Notes under the pieces: generated by a model | Seen by the model: the letters and a program-made list of their open reading frames with translations, nothing else | Databases searched by the model: none | Told to the model about the DNA's origin: nothing | Shown here: piece by piece, positions 38,367 to 46,052 of the stretch | How positions within the stretch are numbered: position 1 is the stretch's first letter | Layout: every line of letters begins with the position of its first letter | Made by a program: the position numbers and the translations under genes | Assembly: GCF_024170285.1 (NCBI RefSeq) | Contig: NZ_JALJXV010000003.1 | Coordinates: 124,001 to 188,000, forward strand | DNA from: Natronocella acetinitrilica | GTDB taxonomy: Bacteria > Pseudomonadota > Gammaproteobacteria > Nitrococcales > Aquisalimonadaceae | Length of the DNA stretch: 64,000 nt | Direction: 5' to 3'

Positions 38367-40109
38367 TCAACCAAGCTCCAGGGCATCAACGCCCTGGCGC
38401 GCCCAGCGCTTGGCCTTCGACTCGGGGTCGTAGGACTCGCCACGGCGCTCGGCGATCGAAGCAAGCACGCGGTCGATCTCCGGCCGGCGCTGGCGCTCTT
38501 CGAGGGCCTCGGGCGTGAGCGCCTCACAGAGCTCCTTCAGGACGTCAACGGCGGTCAGGCGCCGGCGCATGTCCTCCTCCACCGCATCGAGGAGCTTCAG
38601 CTCCCGGTCGGTGAGCGGCTCCATGCGGACCTCCTTCAGCGCCTCGGCAAACCCCTCGGCGTTGATGGCAGCACCGCTCTGCTCACCATGGACGCGCTCA
38701 TCGAGATAGCGCGTGTAGGCGAGGAGCTCATTGGGGGAGAAGCGGCCTGCGCCGCCCTCGCCATCGGCGTTCAGTAGCCGATCGAGCGTCTCCGCGAACA
38801 CCTCGGGCTTGTGGTAGGTGTCGAAGAAGAGGCTGTACTTGGCGTGGATGAGGAGCTCGGCCACCCGGGCCTTGTCCGCGCACTTGTCGGCAATGCTGAA
38901 GACATCGGCGGTGTGCAGGCGAAGCGACTGGGGGTTGTGATCTGCGTTCTTCTGCACCTGCTGGTGCAGTGCGGCGCTGTCGCCACGGCTCATGAAGCCA
39001 TCGAAGAGCGAGCCAATTGCGTGGCGCGCCGGGGGGAAGCTCGAGGTCATGGCCTGGGAGGCGCGGCGCTTGAAGTCGTTGCCGGCACCGCCAAGGATCT
39101 CTGCGTGGCGGTTGATCGCGTCCATGTCGAGGCCGAGGCGATCGATGACCTCCTGGGTCAGCATGCCGTCGGTCGGCACGAACATGGGCGAGGCGTTGGC
39201 GGCGATGGTCACCAGTGGAATCCGCGGGCTGCCCTCGGGCAGCTCCGTCTTCGGGGTATAGAGGTAATGGCGGATCTGCTCGTGGTCGAGGGTGAGCATA
39301 TCGCTCGGGTCCTGGGTCAGGTCGACGCAGATGATGCGATTGTCGGTGCGCGGGTCGTTCATGATCGGCAGCACCACCGAGGCACAGTTCCTGGCTGCGC
39401 CATAGATCGAGGAGAAGTGCATCACGGGCTTTCGCTCGGCCAGCGTCGATTTCGCGAGGTTCTTGTCGGTCAGCACCTCGGTGGCATAGCTCCACAGACG
39501 CGGGTTGCCGGCGCGAACGCGGGCGCCAATCTCGGCCACCATGGCGACATCGGCGATCGCATCATGGGCCTTCTCCGCATCAATCCCGTTGACCGCGGCA
39601 ATGTCGGCAAGGCGCAGGCGAACGGCACCGGTCTCGGGATCGGGCGCCGGCCAGTTCAGGAGCTCCGGGCGCAGGGCCCGGACCATCATCATGAACGGAT
39701 AGAGGTCAAAGCGCCGGTTGCCATTCTTGTACTCATGCTCGTACGGGTCGGTGAGGTTGCGGAAGAGCCCATGGCGGATCATGGGGATGTCGAACCCCTC
39801 CCCGTTGTAGGTCATGAGCAGCGTGCGCTCAGCCTTCATCAGAAAGCGCTTAGCGGCCCGGAAGAGCGCCATCTCGCCAACCCCGTTCTCGGCAAGCCAG
39901 AGGGGGCTTATGCCATGGACCAGGTTTGCCTTGGGGTGGCCGACCACGTCCAGGCGCTGTCGCGAGAAGATCTCCAGGCGCTCGAGCTCCCTGAAGTTGG
40001 GGTCATAGGCGATGCCGGCGAACTGGAGCGGCTGACCGAAGCGCTGGTCGGTCGAGTCGGTCTCAAGGTCGAGGCTCACGTAACGATTGAAGATCGATGG
40101 TCTGCTCAT
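38367..40109 (-). CDS. sbcB: Exonuclease I (SbcB-like)
   Basis: A 580-aa DEDD-type 3' to 5' single-strand exonuclease, longer than E. coli ExoI (475 aa). The N-terminal exonuclease domain has D14 and E16 in SLDLETDS, QFAGIAYD, LVHGISP, the Asp in NGEGFDIPM, INWP-like LNWPAPD, and AHDAIADV with the final His and Asp. The SH3-like region starts near KPVMHFSSIYGA, as in SbcB (KPLVHVSGMFGA), followed by the DLTQDPSDML and LYTPKTELPEG segments, also matching SbcB. The C-terminal extra 100 residues are helical and not assigned. It degrades single-stranded DNA and may trim displaced strands or foreign DNA during transfer. Located opposite a HTH regulator. Confidence 0.92.
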   Translation of the reverse strand: MSRPSIFNRYVSLDLETDSTDQRFGQPLQFAGIAYDPNFRELERLEIFSRQRLDVVGHPKANLVHGISPLWLAENGVGEMALFRAAKRFLMKAERTLLMTYNGEGFDIPMIRHGLFRNLTDPYEHEYKNGNRRFDLYPFMMMVRALRPELLNWPAPDPETGAVRLRLADIAAVNGIDAEKAHDAIADVAMVAEIGARVRAGNPRLWSYATEVLTDKNLAKSTLAERKPVMHFSSIYGAARNCASVVLPIMNDPRTDNRIICVDLTQDPSDMLTLDHEQIRHYLYTPKTELPEGSPRIPLVTIAANASPMFVPTDGMLTQEVIDRLGLDMDAINRHAEILGGAGNDFKRRASQAMTSSFPPARHAIGSLFDGFMSRGDSAALHQQVQKNADHNPQSLRLHTADVFSIADKCADKARVAELLIHAKYSLFFDTYHKPEVFAETLDRLLNADGEGGAGRFSPNELLAYTRYLDERVHGEQSGAAINAEGFAEALKEVRMEPLTDRELKLLDAVEEDMRRRLTAVDVLKELCEALTPEALEERQRRPEIDRVLASIAERRGESYDPESKAKRWARQGVDALELG

Positions 40110-40154
40110 GCGGGCACCTGACTGGTCGTCTGTCTTTTTCTCATCATAGCAGAT

Positions 40155-40183
40155 TTGCGTATTGCTGAAAATATATTTACAAT
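40155..40183 (+). promoter_or_regulatory. Promoter for tandem-HTH regulator
   Basis: TTGCGT, 17 nt, TACAAT (40178-40183), 24 nt before the ATG at 40208. The RBS AAGAGGAGG lies at 40192-40200. Confidence 0.6.
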
Positions 40184-40207
40184 AATAATATAAGAGGAGG
40201 ATGGCCC

Positions 40208-40990
40208 ATGACCACCAATCGCGTGTCCGTTGTCGCGCTTCGCGACCGACTCAAGCAGCAGGCAGCGGAGGCGCTGACGGACTTCAGCACCCAGCTGCGA
40301 ACGATGAAGCAGCAGGTGCAAAAGACAAGCGACACGCGACTCGCCGAGTTGATCGGGGTGCGCCACCCAACCGTTGGCCGGATCCTCGATGCAAGCCGCC
40401 CCGGGGCGAGTGGGGTTGCCATCAAGAGCTGGCTTGCGGCCTGGCATCGCGCGGGCATGCTTGAGCCGGCGATGAAGGGCTACTATCGGCGCCTGCACGC
40501 CTGGTCAAAGACGCCGAAGGTCCAGGCGGCGATCGAGCAGGCGGGCCAGAGGCCGGAGCGTGTCCATGAGATGATCGTGCAGATGGCCGCGAGCGAGCAG
40601 GAGAAAGACCGCGACTCCGCGGTGGCATCGGCACTCCTCCAGCTCGCGCTTGGCGCCGAGCTCTATCTTGAGTATGCCCGCCGCGACCCGATCAACCACA
40701 GCCAGCTTGCGGAGATCCTCGGCATTACCCCGCCGACGGCGAAGCGCCTGACATCCCCGATTGATGACTCCGGACAGGGGACCAAGGTCGAGACCTACCT
40801 CATGCTCTGGGCGCTCATGGGGACGCTGCCGGAGATGGCGAAGGCGCTGCAGGCAGCGCTCGACCAGGCGCTTGGCAATCCGAAGAAGGCGCGCGCCGAG
40901 CTCGGGGCGGATTTCGAGAAGGGCGATGAGCCCGTCCAGGAGAACACGCTCGATGCGAAGCCGCGCTTCGCCATGGCCCCGCGGCTCTGA
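40208..40990 (+). CDS. Tandem helix-turn-helix DNA-binding protein
   Basis: A 260-aa protein with two similar HTH units. The first is TRLAELIGVRHPTVGRIL (about 43-60) and the second SQLAEILGITPPTAKRLT (about 165-182); both are followed by a similar KSWLAAWHRAG / ETYLMLWALMG helix. This suggests an internal duplication that would let one chain bind two half-sites. No ligand domain is seen; the C-terminus is charged. Start ATG 40208 after AAGAGGAGG. It is divergent from the exonuclease I gene and has its own promoter. Probably a repressor or a segregation-type site-binding protein. Target sites were not identified. Confidence 0.65.
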   Translation: MTTNRVSVVALRDRLKQQAAEALTDFSTQLRTMKQQVQKTSDTRLAELIGVRHPTVGRILDASRPGASGVAIKSWLAAWHRAGMLEPAMKGYYRRLHAWSKTPKVQAAIEQAGQRPERVHEMIVQMAASEQEKDRDSAVASALLQLALGAELYLEYARRDPINHSQLAEILGITPPTAKRLTSPIDDSGQGTKVETYLMLWALMGTLPEMAKALQAALDQALGNPKKARAELGADFEKGDEPVQENTLDAKPRFAMAPRL

Positions 40991-41011
40991 TGCCGCGGGC
41001 TTAAAATATAT

Positions 41012-41040
41012 TTGCGAAAATAAATATGCGGTGCTATTGT
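41012..41040 (+). promoter_or_regulatory. Promoter for 41074 gene
   Basis: TTGCGA, 17 nt, TATTGT (41035-41040), 33 nt before the ATG at 41074. Confidence 0.6.
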
Positions 41041-41073
41041 GCCAGCATAACAACAAGAACAAGGAGTGTTGCC

Positions 41074-41433
41074 ATGCAACTTGCACGACTGACAGGACGT
41101 CTCGGACTTTCCGGACACGACACCGACCGCCTCGCCGAATGCATGCTTGAGAACAAGGGTCTTCAGGCCGCGGTCGAGAGCGTGGACGCAACCATCACCC
41201 TGGAGCAGGCCTACAACGTCTGCCGCCAGATCGCCCGCGAGCTGCTGGGCGAGGAGCTCGCCGACCTGGCGCCGCAGATGGCGCTTGAGCGCATTCTGCT
41301 CGCCGAAGCCGAGTACGACAACTGGCAGGCCGAGGGTGAGCGACGTCGGGCGGCCCGGCTCGCCGCGGCGCTTGCTGACGAGATGACCGGGGACGTAGCG
41401 GAGGAAGAGGGCGACAAGCGAGAGGCTGCCTGA
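41074..41433 (+). CDS. Small hypothetical helical protein
   Basis: A 119-aa acidic, helical, soluble protein. Start ATG 41074 has AAGGAG seven nt upstream; the longer reading frame overlaps the promoter. It has no signal peptide and no recognised motif. The sequence consists of three or four amphipathic helices (LEQAYNVCRQIARELL, ERILLAEAEYDNWQ and AARLAAALADE), ending in an acidic EEEGDKREAA tail. Own promoter and terminator, so a small, well-expressed unit. The function is unknown. Confidence 0.55.
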   Translation: MQLARLTGRLGLSGHDTDRLAECMLENKGLQAAVESVDATITLEQAYNVCRQIARELLGEELADLAPQMALERILLAEAEYDNWQAEGERRRAARLAAALADEMTGDVAEEEGDKREAA

Positions 41434-41457
41434 TCTCTCACGCTGCGTTTCAAGAGT

Positions 41458-41485
41458 GCACAAAGGCCCTGAAGGGCCTTTGTGC
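41458..41485 (+). terminator. Terminator hairpin
   Basis: GCACAAAGGCCC / GGGCCTTTGTGC, a perfect 12-bp stem with a 4-nt loop, followed by GGTTT. It ends the 41074 gene; the short T run makes it less certain than the others. Confidence 0.7.
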
Positions 41486-41552
41486 GGTTTGGCGACAGGG
41501 GGCTGGGTGTCTCCGATGGCCCGTCTCATGCGCCACCCTTGTACGCCAGTAC

Positions 41553-41951
41553 TTAAAAGGCGCCGGCGCCGCCGCCACTCCAGTAGCAATGTGGCCAGGT
41601 CCCTTCCTCCGGCCACGTGCAGCTCGGGGGCGGCGGTGGCGGAGGCGCCGATTCGCAGGACACACCACAGGACCAGGCCGTATGGGAGCCGGTGCTGGTG
41701 GTGCTGTCACGCCGTGCGGTGGCGCCGTTGTAGTTCGGGGCGAGCGATCCGTTCGGGCCCATGGCGGCGTTGTTCCGCGCACCGGGCCGGTTCGACTCGA
41801 GCTGGTTGAAATTCCAGGCGAGCACCGGCGTCTCGGCAAGCAGTGTCGCCGCGAGATCCGGCGCTGCCGGGTCGAGCGCGCCGCCAAGTGCCGCCCCCTG
41901 GGGGGCAAGCGCGAGCAATGCCGTTGCGAGAAGCGTTCGGATGATCTTCAT
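41553..41951 (-). CDS. Secreted duplicate protein, copy B
   Basis: A 132-aa exported protein with signal peptide MKIIRTLLATALLALAPQG (cleavage near residue 22). The mature part (about 23-100) is nearly identical to the upstream copy at 42046-42435: TLLAETPVLAWNFNQLE and NNAAMGPNGSLAPNYNGATA. After SCGVSC and a run of seven Pro the end differs: CTWPEEGTWPHCYW, then a Gly/Ala tail. Cys placement suggests disulfides. Start ATG 41951 follows GGGAGA. It lies at the end of the pilus cluster after PilV, so a surface or pilus-tip accessory is likely. Family not recognised. Confidence 0.65.
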   Translation of the reverse strand: MKIIRTLLATALLALAPQGAALGGALDPAAPDLAATLLAETPVLAWNFNQLESNRPGARNNAAMGPNGSLAPNYNGATARRDSTTSTGSHTAWSCGVSCESAPPPPPPPSCTWPEEGTWPHCYWSGGGAGAF

Positions 41952-42435
41952 GATTCGTTGTCTCCCAAGCTATGCCTGCTTGAGCAAGCGTTTCAGGCGG
42001 TGCGAGGTGTCCCGACGTGATCCACTGTCGGAACGTCGATCGGCCCTAGATGCCGCCAATGTTAGACTGGCAGTTTGGCCAGGTTCCGGTCTCGTTCCAC
42101 TCGCAGCTCGGCGGTGGTGGTGGCGGTGGGGCCGACTGGCAGGACACACCACAGGACCAGGCCGTGTGGGAGCCGGTGCTTGTGGTGCTGTCACGCCGTG
42201 CGGTGGCACCGTTGTAGTTCGGGGCGAGCGATCCGTTCGGGCCCATGGCGGCGTTGTTCCGTGCACCGGGACGATTGGCCTCGAGCTGGTTGAAATTCCA
42301 GGCGAGCACCGGCGTCTCGGCGAGCAGTGTCGCGGCGAGATCCGGCGCTGTCGGGTCAAGCGAACCGCCCAAGGCCGCACCCTGGGGGGCGAGCGCCAGC
42401 AATGCCGTTGCGAGAAGCGTTTGGATGATCTTCAT
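41629..42435 (-). repeat. Tandem gene duplication, about 484 nt apart
   Basis: The region from the start codon to the poly-Pro codons of the gene at 42046-42435 recurs almost base for base in 41553-41951, offset by 484 nt. Similarity stops in the 3' codons after the Pro run, and the upstream sequences (41952-42045 and 42436-42528) do not match. The event is recent, with the divergence concentrated in the C-terminal tail. Confidence 0.8.
42046..42435 (-). CDS. Secreted duplicate protein, copy A
   Basis: A 129-aa exported protein, the paralogue of the gene at 41553. Signal peptide MKIIQTLLATALLALAPQG, mature part conserved through SCGVSC, a run of Pro, then a distinct end CEWNETGTWPNCQSNIGG. 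Start ATG 42435 with GGAGG upstream; the in-frame ORF runs further but has no reason to. Both copies share a Trp/Cys end pattern (CxWxxxGTWPxC), so the C-terminal knob keeps its cysteines while the other residues vary. It lies directly downstream of PilV. A role in pilus-tip contact or as a secreted companion is inferred from position. Confidence 0.65.
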   Translation of the reverse strand: MKIIQTLLATALLALAPQGAALGGSLDPTAPDLAATLLAETPVLAWNFNQLEANRPGARNNAAMGPNGSLAPNYNGATARRDSTTSTGSHTAWSCGVSCQSAPPPPPPPSCEWNETGTWPNCQSNIGGI

Positions 42436-42528
42436 GATCTCGGCCCTCCATTGGCCAATCGGGTCTCTATATTTAAACAAATATAAAATAAAGACTCTGT
42501 CTCTGCAAGCAGTCTCTGGTCCAACCGG

Positions 42529-44241
42529 TCAGAACTCACAGTACACATCCGCAGTGACCTGGCCGGTATGACCGCCGACCTGGTCGGAGGCGCGGACCAC
42601 CCAGTAACTGCTGGCAAGTGTCGCAGGCGCATTCTCCGCGAACGCCCAGATCTGTCCGCGGCGCGAGCGCCCGGCCGCCGTTTGTCCCGTCGCGGTGACG
42701 TCAAAGCGCTGGCTGCCCGGGGTCACCTTGATTCGCGGGACACCCCCCCAGGTGCTGCACACGGGCTTGCCGATCAGCGTCCCGTTCGAGACGCGGAAGG
42801 TGGCAATATGGACATACGAGGGGAAGAGCATGGACATCGGCACCGTGCGACCATTACGCGTTGTGACGTGCAGGCGCGAGACATCGACGGTGCCGCGAAG
42901 CGCCGTTGAAGTGCGCAGGTCACCGGTGCGGCTGAAGGCGAGCTCGTTGAAGCGCATCCAGCCCTGGTTGCCATCGGCGAGGACGCGATCGCCCTCGATC
43001 GTGAGATCGTTGTCGGCCGAGACCGTGGCGTTACGGCCTGCATCGACCAGGAGGTCGCGGGCCGCCTCAAAGCGCATGTCGCGACTGCCAAGGTTCAGGT
43101 TGTTGCGGCCATCAATGGTGAGCCCGGCCGCTGTGCGCGCGGCGATGTCGTTGCCGCGGATCACGCCATGAGCGGTGATCGCATCGATCACGCTCTCGCC
43201 GGTTGGCTCGAGATAGCGACTGTTGACGCGCCCGGCGCTGTTACGGCCGTAGTAACGCGGCGAGGTGACCGAATCGAGGACATCTGCAATGCCGCCAACA
43301 TCGAGATCCTCATCAATGCGCGCATAGCCCCGAACCTCAAGATCCCCCAGCACTTCCAGGTCAGTATCGACGATGACGCCGGGATTCCAGAGCCCGTCGG
43401 CCGGTGAGCCACCCGCGTCGAGGGAGAAGCGGCCGAGGCGAAGGGCGGCACCACTGACGTTGTAGATGCGACTGGCACCGCGGATCTCGCGCTGCCAGTC
43501 CGGTGCGCTGACGCTGCCATCGGCACGGCCGGCCTCGCTGCGGTCATCATTGATCCAGCTGATACCGCCTGCCATCCGGTTCGAGCCGTCAATTCGGAGC
43601 CAGGCATCATTGCCGCCGTTGGTGCTCGAGAGCATGGTCACCCGCGCCGTCGCCGGGTCGGAGTTGAACAGCCCATCGGTCGCAGCGAAGGTCGGAATGA
43701 GGTTGCTTGCGGTGCCGCCGGCCGCCGTAATGGCGGCAAGGCCTGCCAGGTCGGGTGCTGGCTCGCCGCGGGAGAGTACCGGCGGCATGTGCGTCTCGGC
43801 ACAGACGACACCACCCATGGCCGCACACTCCCGGCCGGCATCGGTCTCGAAATCATCAGCATCGCTGCCAACAACCGTGGTGTAGGTCAGCGCGCCAAAG
43901 CGCGTCTGGTCGGGGAACTGGCAGGCAAGGAACGCCGAGTCGCCGGGTGCGCTGTCATCAATGAGCCCACCACAGGCCGTCGACTTGAGCCAGGCCGTGC
44001 CGGTGTAGGTGCCGTGGGCAGAAGCGTCATTGGCGTTGACGGCAAGCCAGGAGCGCACCGCGTTGTTGTACTGATAGAGCTCGACCCCCAGTTGCTGGGC
44101 GCGGGCGTAGGTCATCTCCCGCTCCTTCTCCTGGAAGGTCATGATCATGACTGCCGAGGCAATGCCAATGACGAGCATAAGCTCAAGCAGTGTGAAGCCC
44201 CGTTGGTGGCGGAAGGTCAAGGATCGGGTTTGCCGGCGCAT
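42529..44241 (-). CDS. pilV: PilV-like minor pilin/tip adhesin
   Basis: A 570-aa protein with a type IV prepilin start: MRRQTRSLTFRHQRG then FTLLELMLVIG, cleavable after G15 with Glu at +5. The rest is a long beta-rich body with repeats of short strands (RDMRFEAARDLLVDAGRN, TIEGDRVLADGN), typical of pilus tip adhesins such as R64 PilV. In R64 the PilV C-terminus is switched by the shufflon. Here the C-terminus ends normally (VTADVYCEF), and no shufflon recombination repeats or Rci recombinase are visible. It lies downstream of pilS and the PilT-like ATPase, as in R64 order. It probably recognises the recipient surface. Confidence 0.85.
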   Translation of the reverse strand: MRRQTRSLTFRHQRGFTLLELMLVIGIASAVMIMTFQEKEREMTYARAQQLGVELYQYNNAVRSWLAVNANDASAHGTYTGTAWLKSTACGGLIDDSAPGDSAFLACQFPDQTRFGALTYTTVVGSDADDFETDAGRECAAMGGVVCAETHMPPVLSRGEPAPDLAGLAAITAAGGTASNLIPTFAATDGLFNSDPATARVTMLSSTNGGNDAWLRIDGSNRMAGGISWINDDRSEAGRADGSVSAPDWQREIRGASRIYNVSGAALRLGRFSLDAGGSPADGLWNPGVIVDTDLEVLGDLEVRGYARIDEDLDVGGIADVLDSVTSPRYYGRNSAGRVNSRYLEPTGESVIDAITAHGVIRGNDIAARTAAGLTIDGRNNLNLGSRDMRFEAARDLLVDAGRNATVSADNDLTIEGDRVLADGNQGWMRFNELAFSRTGDLRTSTALRGTVDVSRLHVTTRNGRTVPMSMLFPSYVHIATFRVSNGTLIGKPVCSTWGGVPRIKVTPGSQRFDVTATGQTAAGRSRRGQIWAFAENAPATLASSYWVVRASDQVGGHTGQVTADVYCEF

Positions 44242-44300
44242 CGCGCACCTCTCTTATTATTATCGTGTCAATTTATACGAACCGTGCCGCCATGGCAAGC

Positions 44301-45377
44301 TCAGCCGATCTTCCGCAAGGCGAGCGGCGCCTGGCGCCGGAAGGCCGACTGCTGGAGGCGGATCTCGTCGCGCAGGAGTTCAAGCGGCGCACTCTTCGAG
44401 CGGATCGTCGAGGCCGCCTTGTCGGTGTCCAGCAGTGCTGCGTAACGAAGCCGTGGCCGTGCTGGCGGGGAAATGTCGGCCTCCGCCGCCTGCTCCGCCT
44501 GGGCGCCCTCGCCGGGGGTCGTGATCCGCTGGTGGAGCACCATCCGGATGCTGCTTGCCATCAGGTTTCGCGCCTCACCAACGCCAAGCTCCTTGCCGGC
44601 AAGCACAAGCATGCGCTGCACGGCCTGGACGAGATCACCGGCATGGAGGGTCAGGATTACCAGGCGGCCGTCGACCGAGGCGCGAAGCGCGAGCGCCGCG
44701 GTGCGCGGATCACGCACCTCGCCGATCAGCATGATCGAGTCGCTTTTCGCGGGATAGCCGCGCATCGTGTCGCGCACGGCAAGCGCGAAGTCCTCCTGCT
44801 GGCGGACATTGCGCTGGAGACAAAGACCATCTCCATGCCGCCCCTGGAGCGGCATCTCAACGGGGTCCTCGATCGTGAGGCAGATGCCACCGAAGGCCTC
44901 CAGGCGGCCAACCAGCAGGGCCGCACAGGAGGTCGACTTGCCGTTGCCGGGCAGCCCCGAGACGACGACGAGCCCGCCCTGGCGCAGCCGCTCGGAGAGC
45001 ATTTCATCACGCATGCGACTCGAGAAGCCGCACTCGCGCAGCGTCCAGATGCGCTCCGGCATCCGCCGGAAGATGAGGAAGTCACCGGCCATCGTTGGCA
45101 TGCGGCAGCCGCGAAGCTTCACGCCACCCACCTCAAGCGCGAAGTCGGTGAACTCGGCAAGCCCCTGGCGCTCTATGGCCGTGCCGATCGCCTCGACAAA
45201 GCCATGCATCGAGGGCGGGATCGGCAACTGCCCCGGGAACAGGTAGCCGTCGAGCGGCCGATCCTCTGGCAGATAAAGGTCGGTAAAGGACGGCAAAACC
45301 CCAGGCATCTCGCTGCCGGCGGCATCGGGTGCGACGGTTGGTGCCTCGACGGCGTCTTCCTCGGGGAGCAGGACCAT
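44301..45377 (-). CDS. PilT-like retraction ATPase
   Basis: A 358-aa ATPase of the PilT/PilB superfamily. After a 60-residue acidic N-terminus come the PAS-like region, Walker A GLPGNGKS (141-148), the Asp-box ICLTIEDPVE, Walker B MLIGEVRDP and the His-box LVILTLHAGD. The end EARNLMASSIRMVLHQRI resembles the PilT C-terminal AIRNLIREGKVHQ region. It should power retraction or disassembly of the pilus. Note that R64 pilT is the name of a lytic transglycosylase gene; R64 has no retraction ATPase in this place. It lies between pilS and pilV. The final identification as retraction rather than assembly is by resemblance. Confidence 0.7.
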   Translation of the reverse strand: MVLLPEEDAVEAPTVAPDAAGSEMPGVLPSFTDLYLPEDRPLDGYLFPGQLPIPPSMHGFVEAIGTAIERQGLAEFTDFALEVGGVKLRGCRMPTMAGDFLIFRRMPERIWTLRECGFSSRMRDEMLSERLRQGGLVVVSGLPGNGKSTSCAALLVGRLEAFGGICLTIEDPVEMPLQGRHGDGLCLQRNVRQQEDFALAVRDTMRGYPAKSDSIMLIGEVRDPRTAALALRASVDGRLVILTLHAGDLVQAVQRMLVLAGKELGVGEARNLMASSIRMVLHQRITTPGEGAQAEQAAEADISPPARPRLRYAALLDTDKAASTIRSKSAPLELLRDEIRLQQSAFRRQAPLALRKIG

Positions 45378-45438
45378 GCAGTTACCTCACCAGCGCGAGC
45401 GAAGGGCGGCCGAACTGGCCGCCCGGAGAGCGAGCGGC

Positions 45439-45969
45439 TTAGCGCACCCGCCAGGTCAGGCTGTTGCTATCACCCGAGCAGCCGGTTGCGATCTGGGCGA
45501 TTCCGGTCACGCGGTTGTTGCCGCCACCGATGGTCAGCCGCTCGTAGCTGGTATACGTCTGCGCGGCGAGGTTGGTGCAGGCAGCCTCCGGCAGGTTGTT
45601 CCAGGTGACCAGGAAGGCGTCGTTCGGAGCGTTCATGCTGTCGACCGCGATCACGACGGCGTTCGTCGACTCGTCCCAGGGGTGGCCCATCTGGCCGTCA
45701 GTGCCGGTGCGCATCTGTGCCGGGAAGCCGGAGGCGCGCATGGCCACCGCCTCGGTCAGGCCGTCATAGTTGCCCTGCGGGGCAAACATGGCGCGCACCG
45801 CCGAGGTCATGGACTGGAGGTTTCGCACGCCATCACCCAGGCGCTGCGCTTCCTTCACGCTGTTGTACCAGATGAGCCCGCCAATCACGATGGCCATCCC
45901 CAGGCCCAGCACGAGCATCAGCTCGATCAGGGTCATGCCGCCCTGGCGGCGCACGTTGCTCATGGTCAT
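45439..45969 (-). CDS. pilS: PilS major type IVb pilin
   Basis: A 176-aa prepilin. MTMSNVRRQGG is the leader; cleavage after G11 leaves M12 as the first residue, as in R64 PilS-type pilins, with Glu at +5 in MTLIELMLVLGLG. The hydrophobic helix is followed by a globular head with a C-terminal Cys pair (EAACTNLAAQ and IATGCSGDS) as in other type IV pilins. It would form the shaft of the thin pilus. Start ATG 45969 has GGGAGA upstream. It has its own promoter (46016-46043), fitting the need for more of this subunit than of the assembly proteins. Confidence 0.9.
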   Translation of the reverse strand: MTMSNVRRQGGMTLIELMLVLGLGMAIVIGGLIWYNSVKEAQRLGDGVRNLQSMTSAVRAMFAPQGNYDGLTEAVAMRASGFPAQMRTGTDGQMGHPWDESTNAVVIAVDSMNAPNDAFLVTWNNLPEAACTNLAAQTYTSYERLTIGGGNNRVTGIAQIATGCSGDSNSLTWRVR

Positions 45970-46015
45970 TGTTGCTTCTCCCGATGTCCGTGGACAAATA
46001 ATTTTCAGTTAATTA

Positions 46016-46043
46016 ATTCTATCCGAAAAAATCACTACCTCAA
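46016..46043 (-). promoter_or_regulatory. pilS promoter
   Basis: On the minus strand TTGAGG (46043-46038), 16 nt, TAGAAT (46021-46016), 47 nt before the pilS start. The -35 lies just beyond the end of pilR, separating the pilin from the assembly genes. Confidence 0.6.
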
Positions 46044-46052
46044 ACCTTTTTC

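Noticed and set aside
38811-40121. Plus-strand ORF of 436 codons opposite the exonuclease I gene
   Set aside because: The minus strand matches SbcB over its length; this is its shadow.
41553-44241. Shufflon in the PilV 3' region
   Set aside because: R64 has inverted recombination repeats and an Rci recombinase here. I found no repeated inverted core and no tyrosine recombinase; the nearby repeat is a direct duplication of separate genes.
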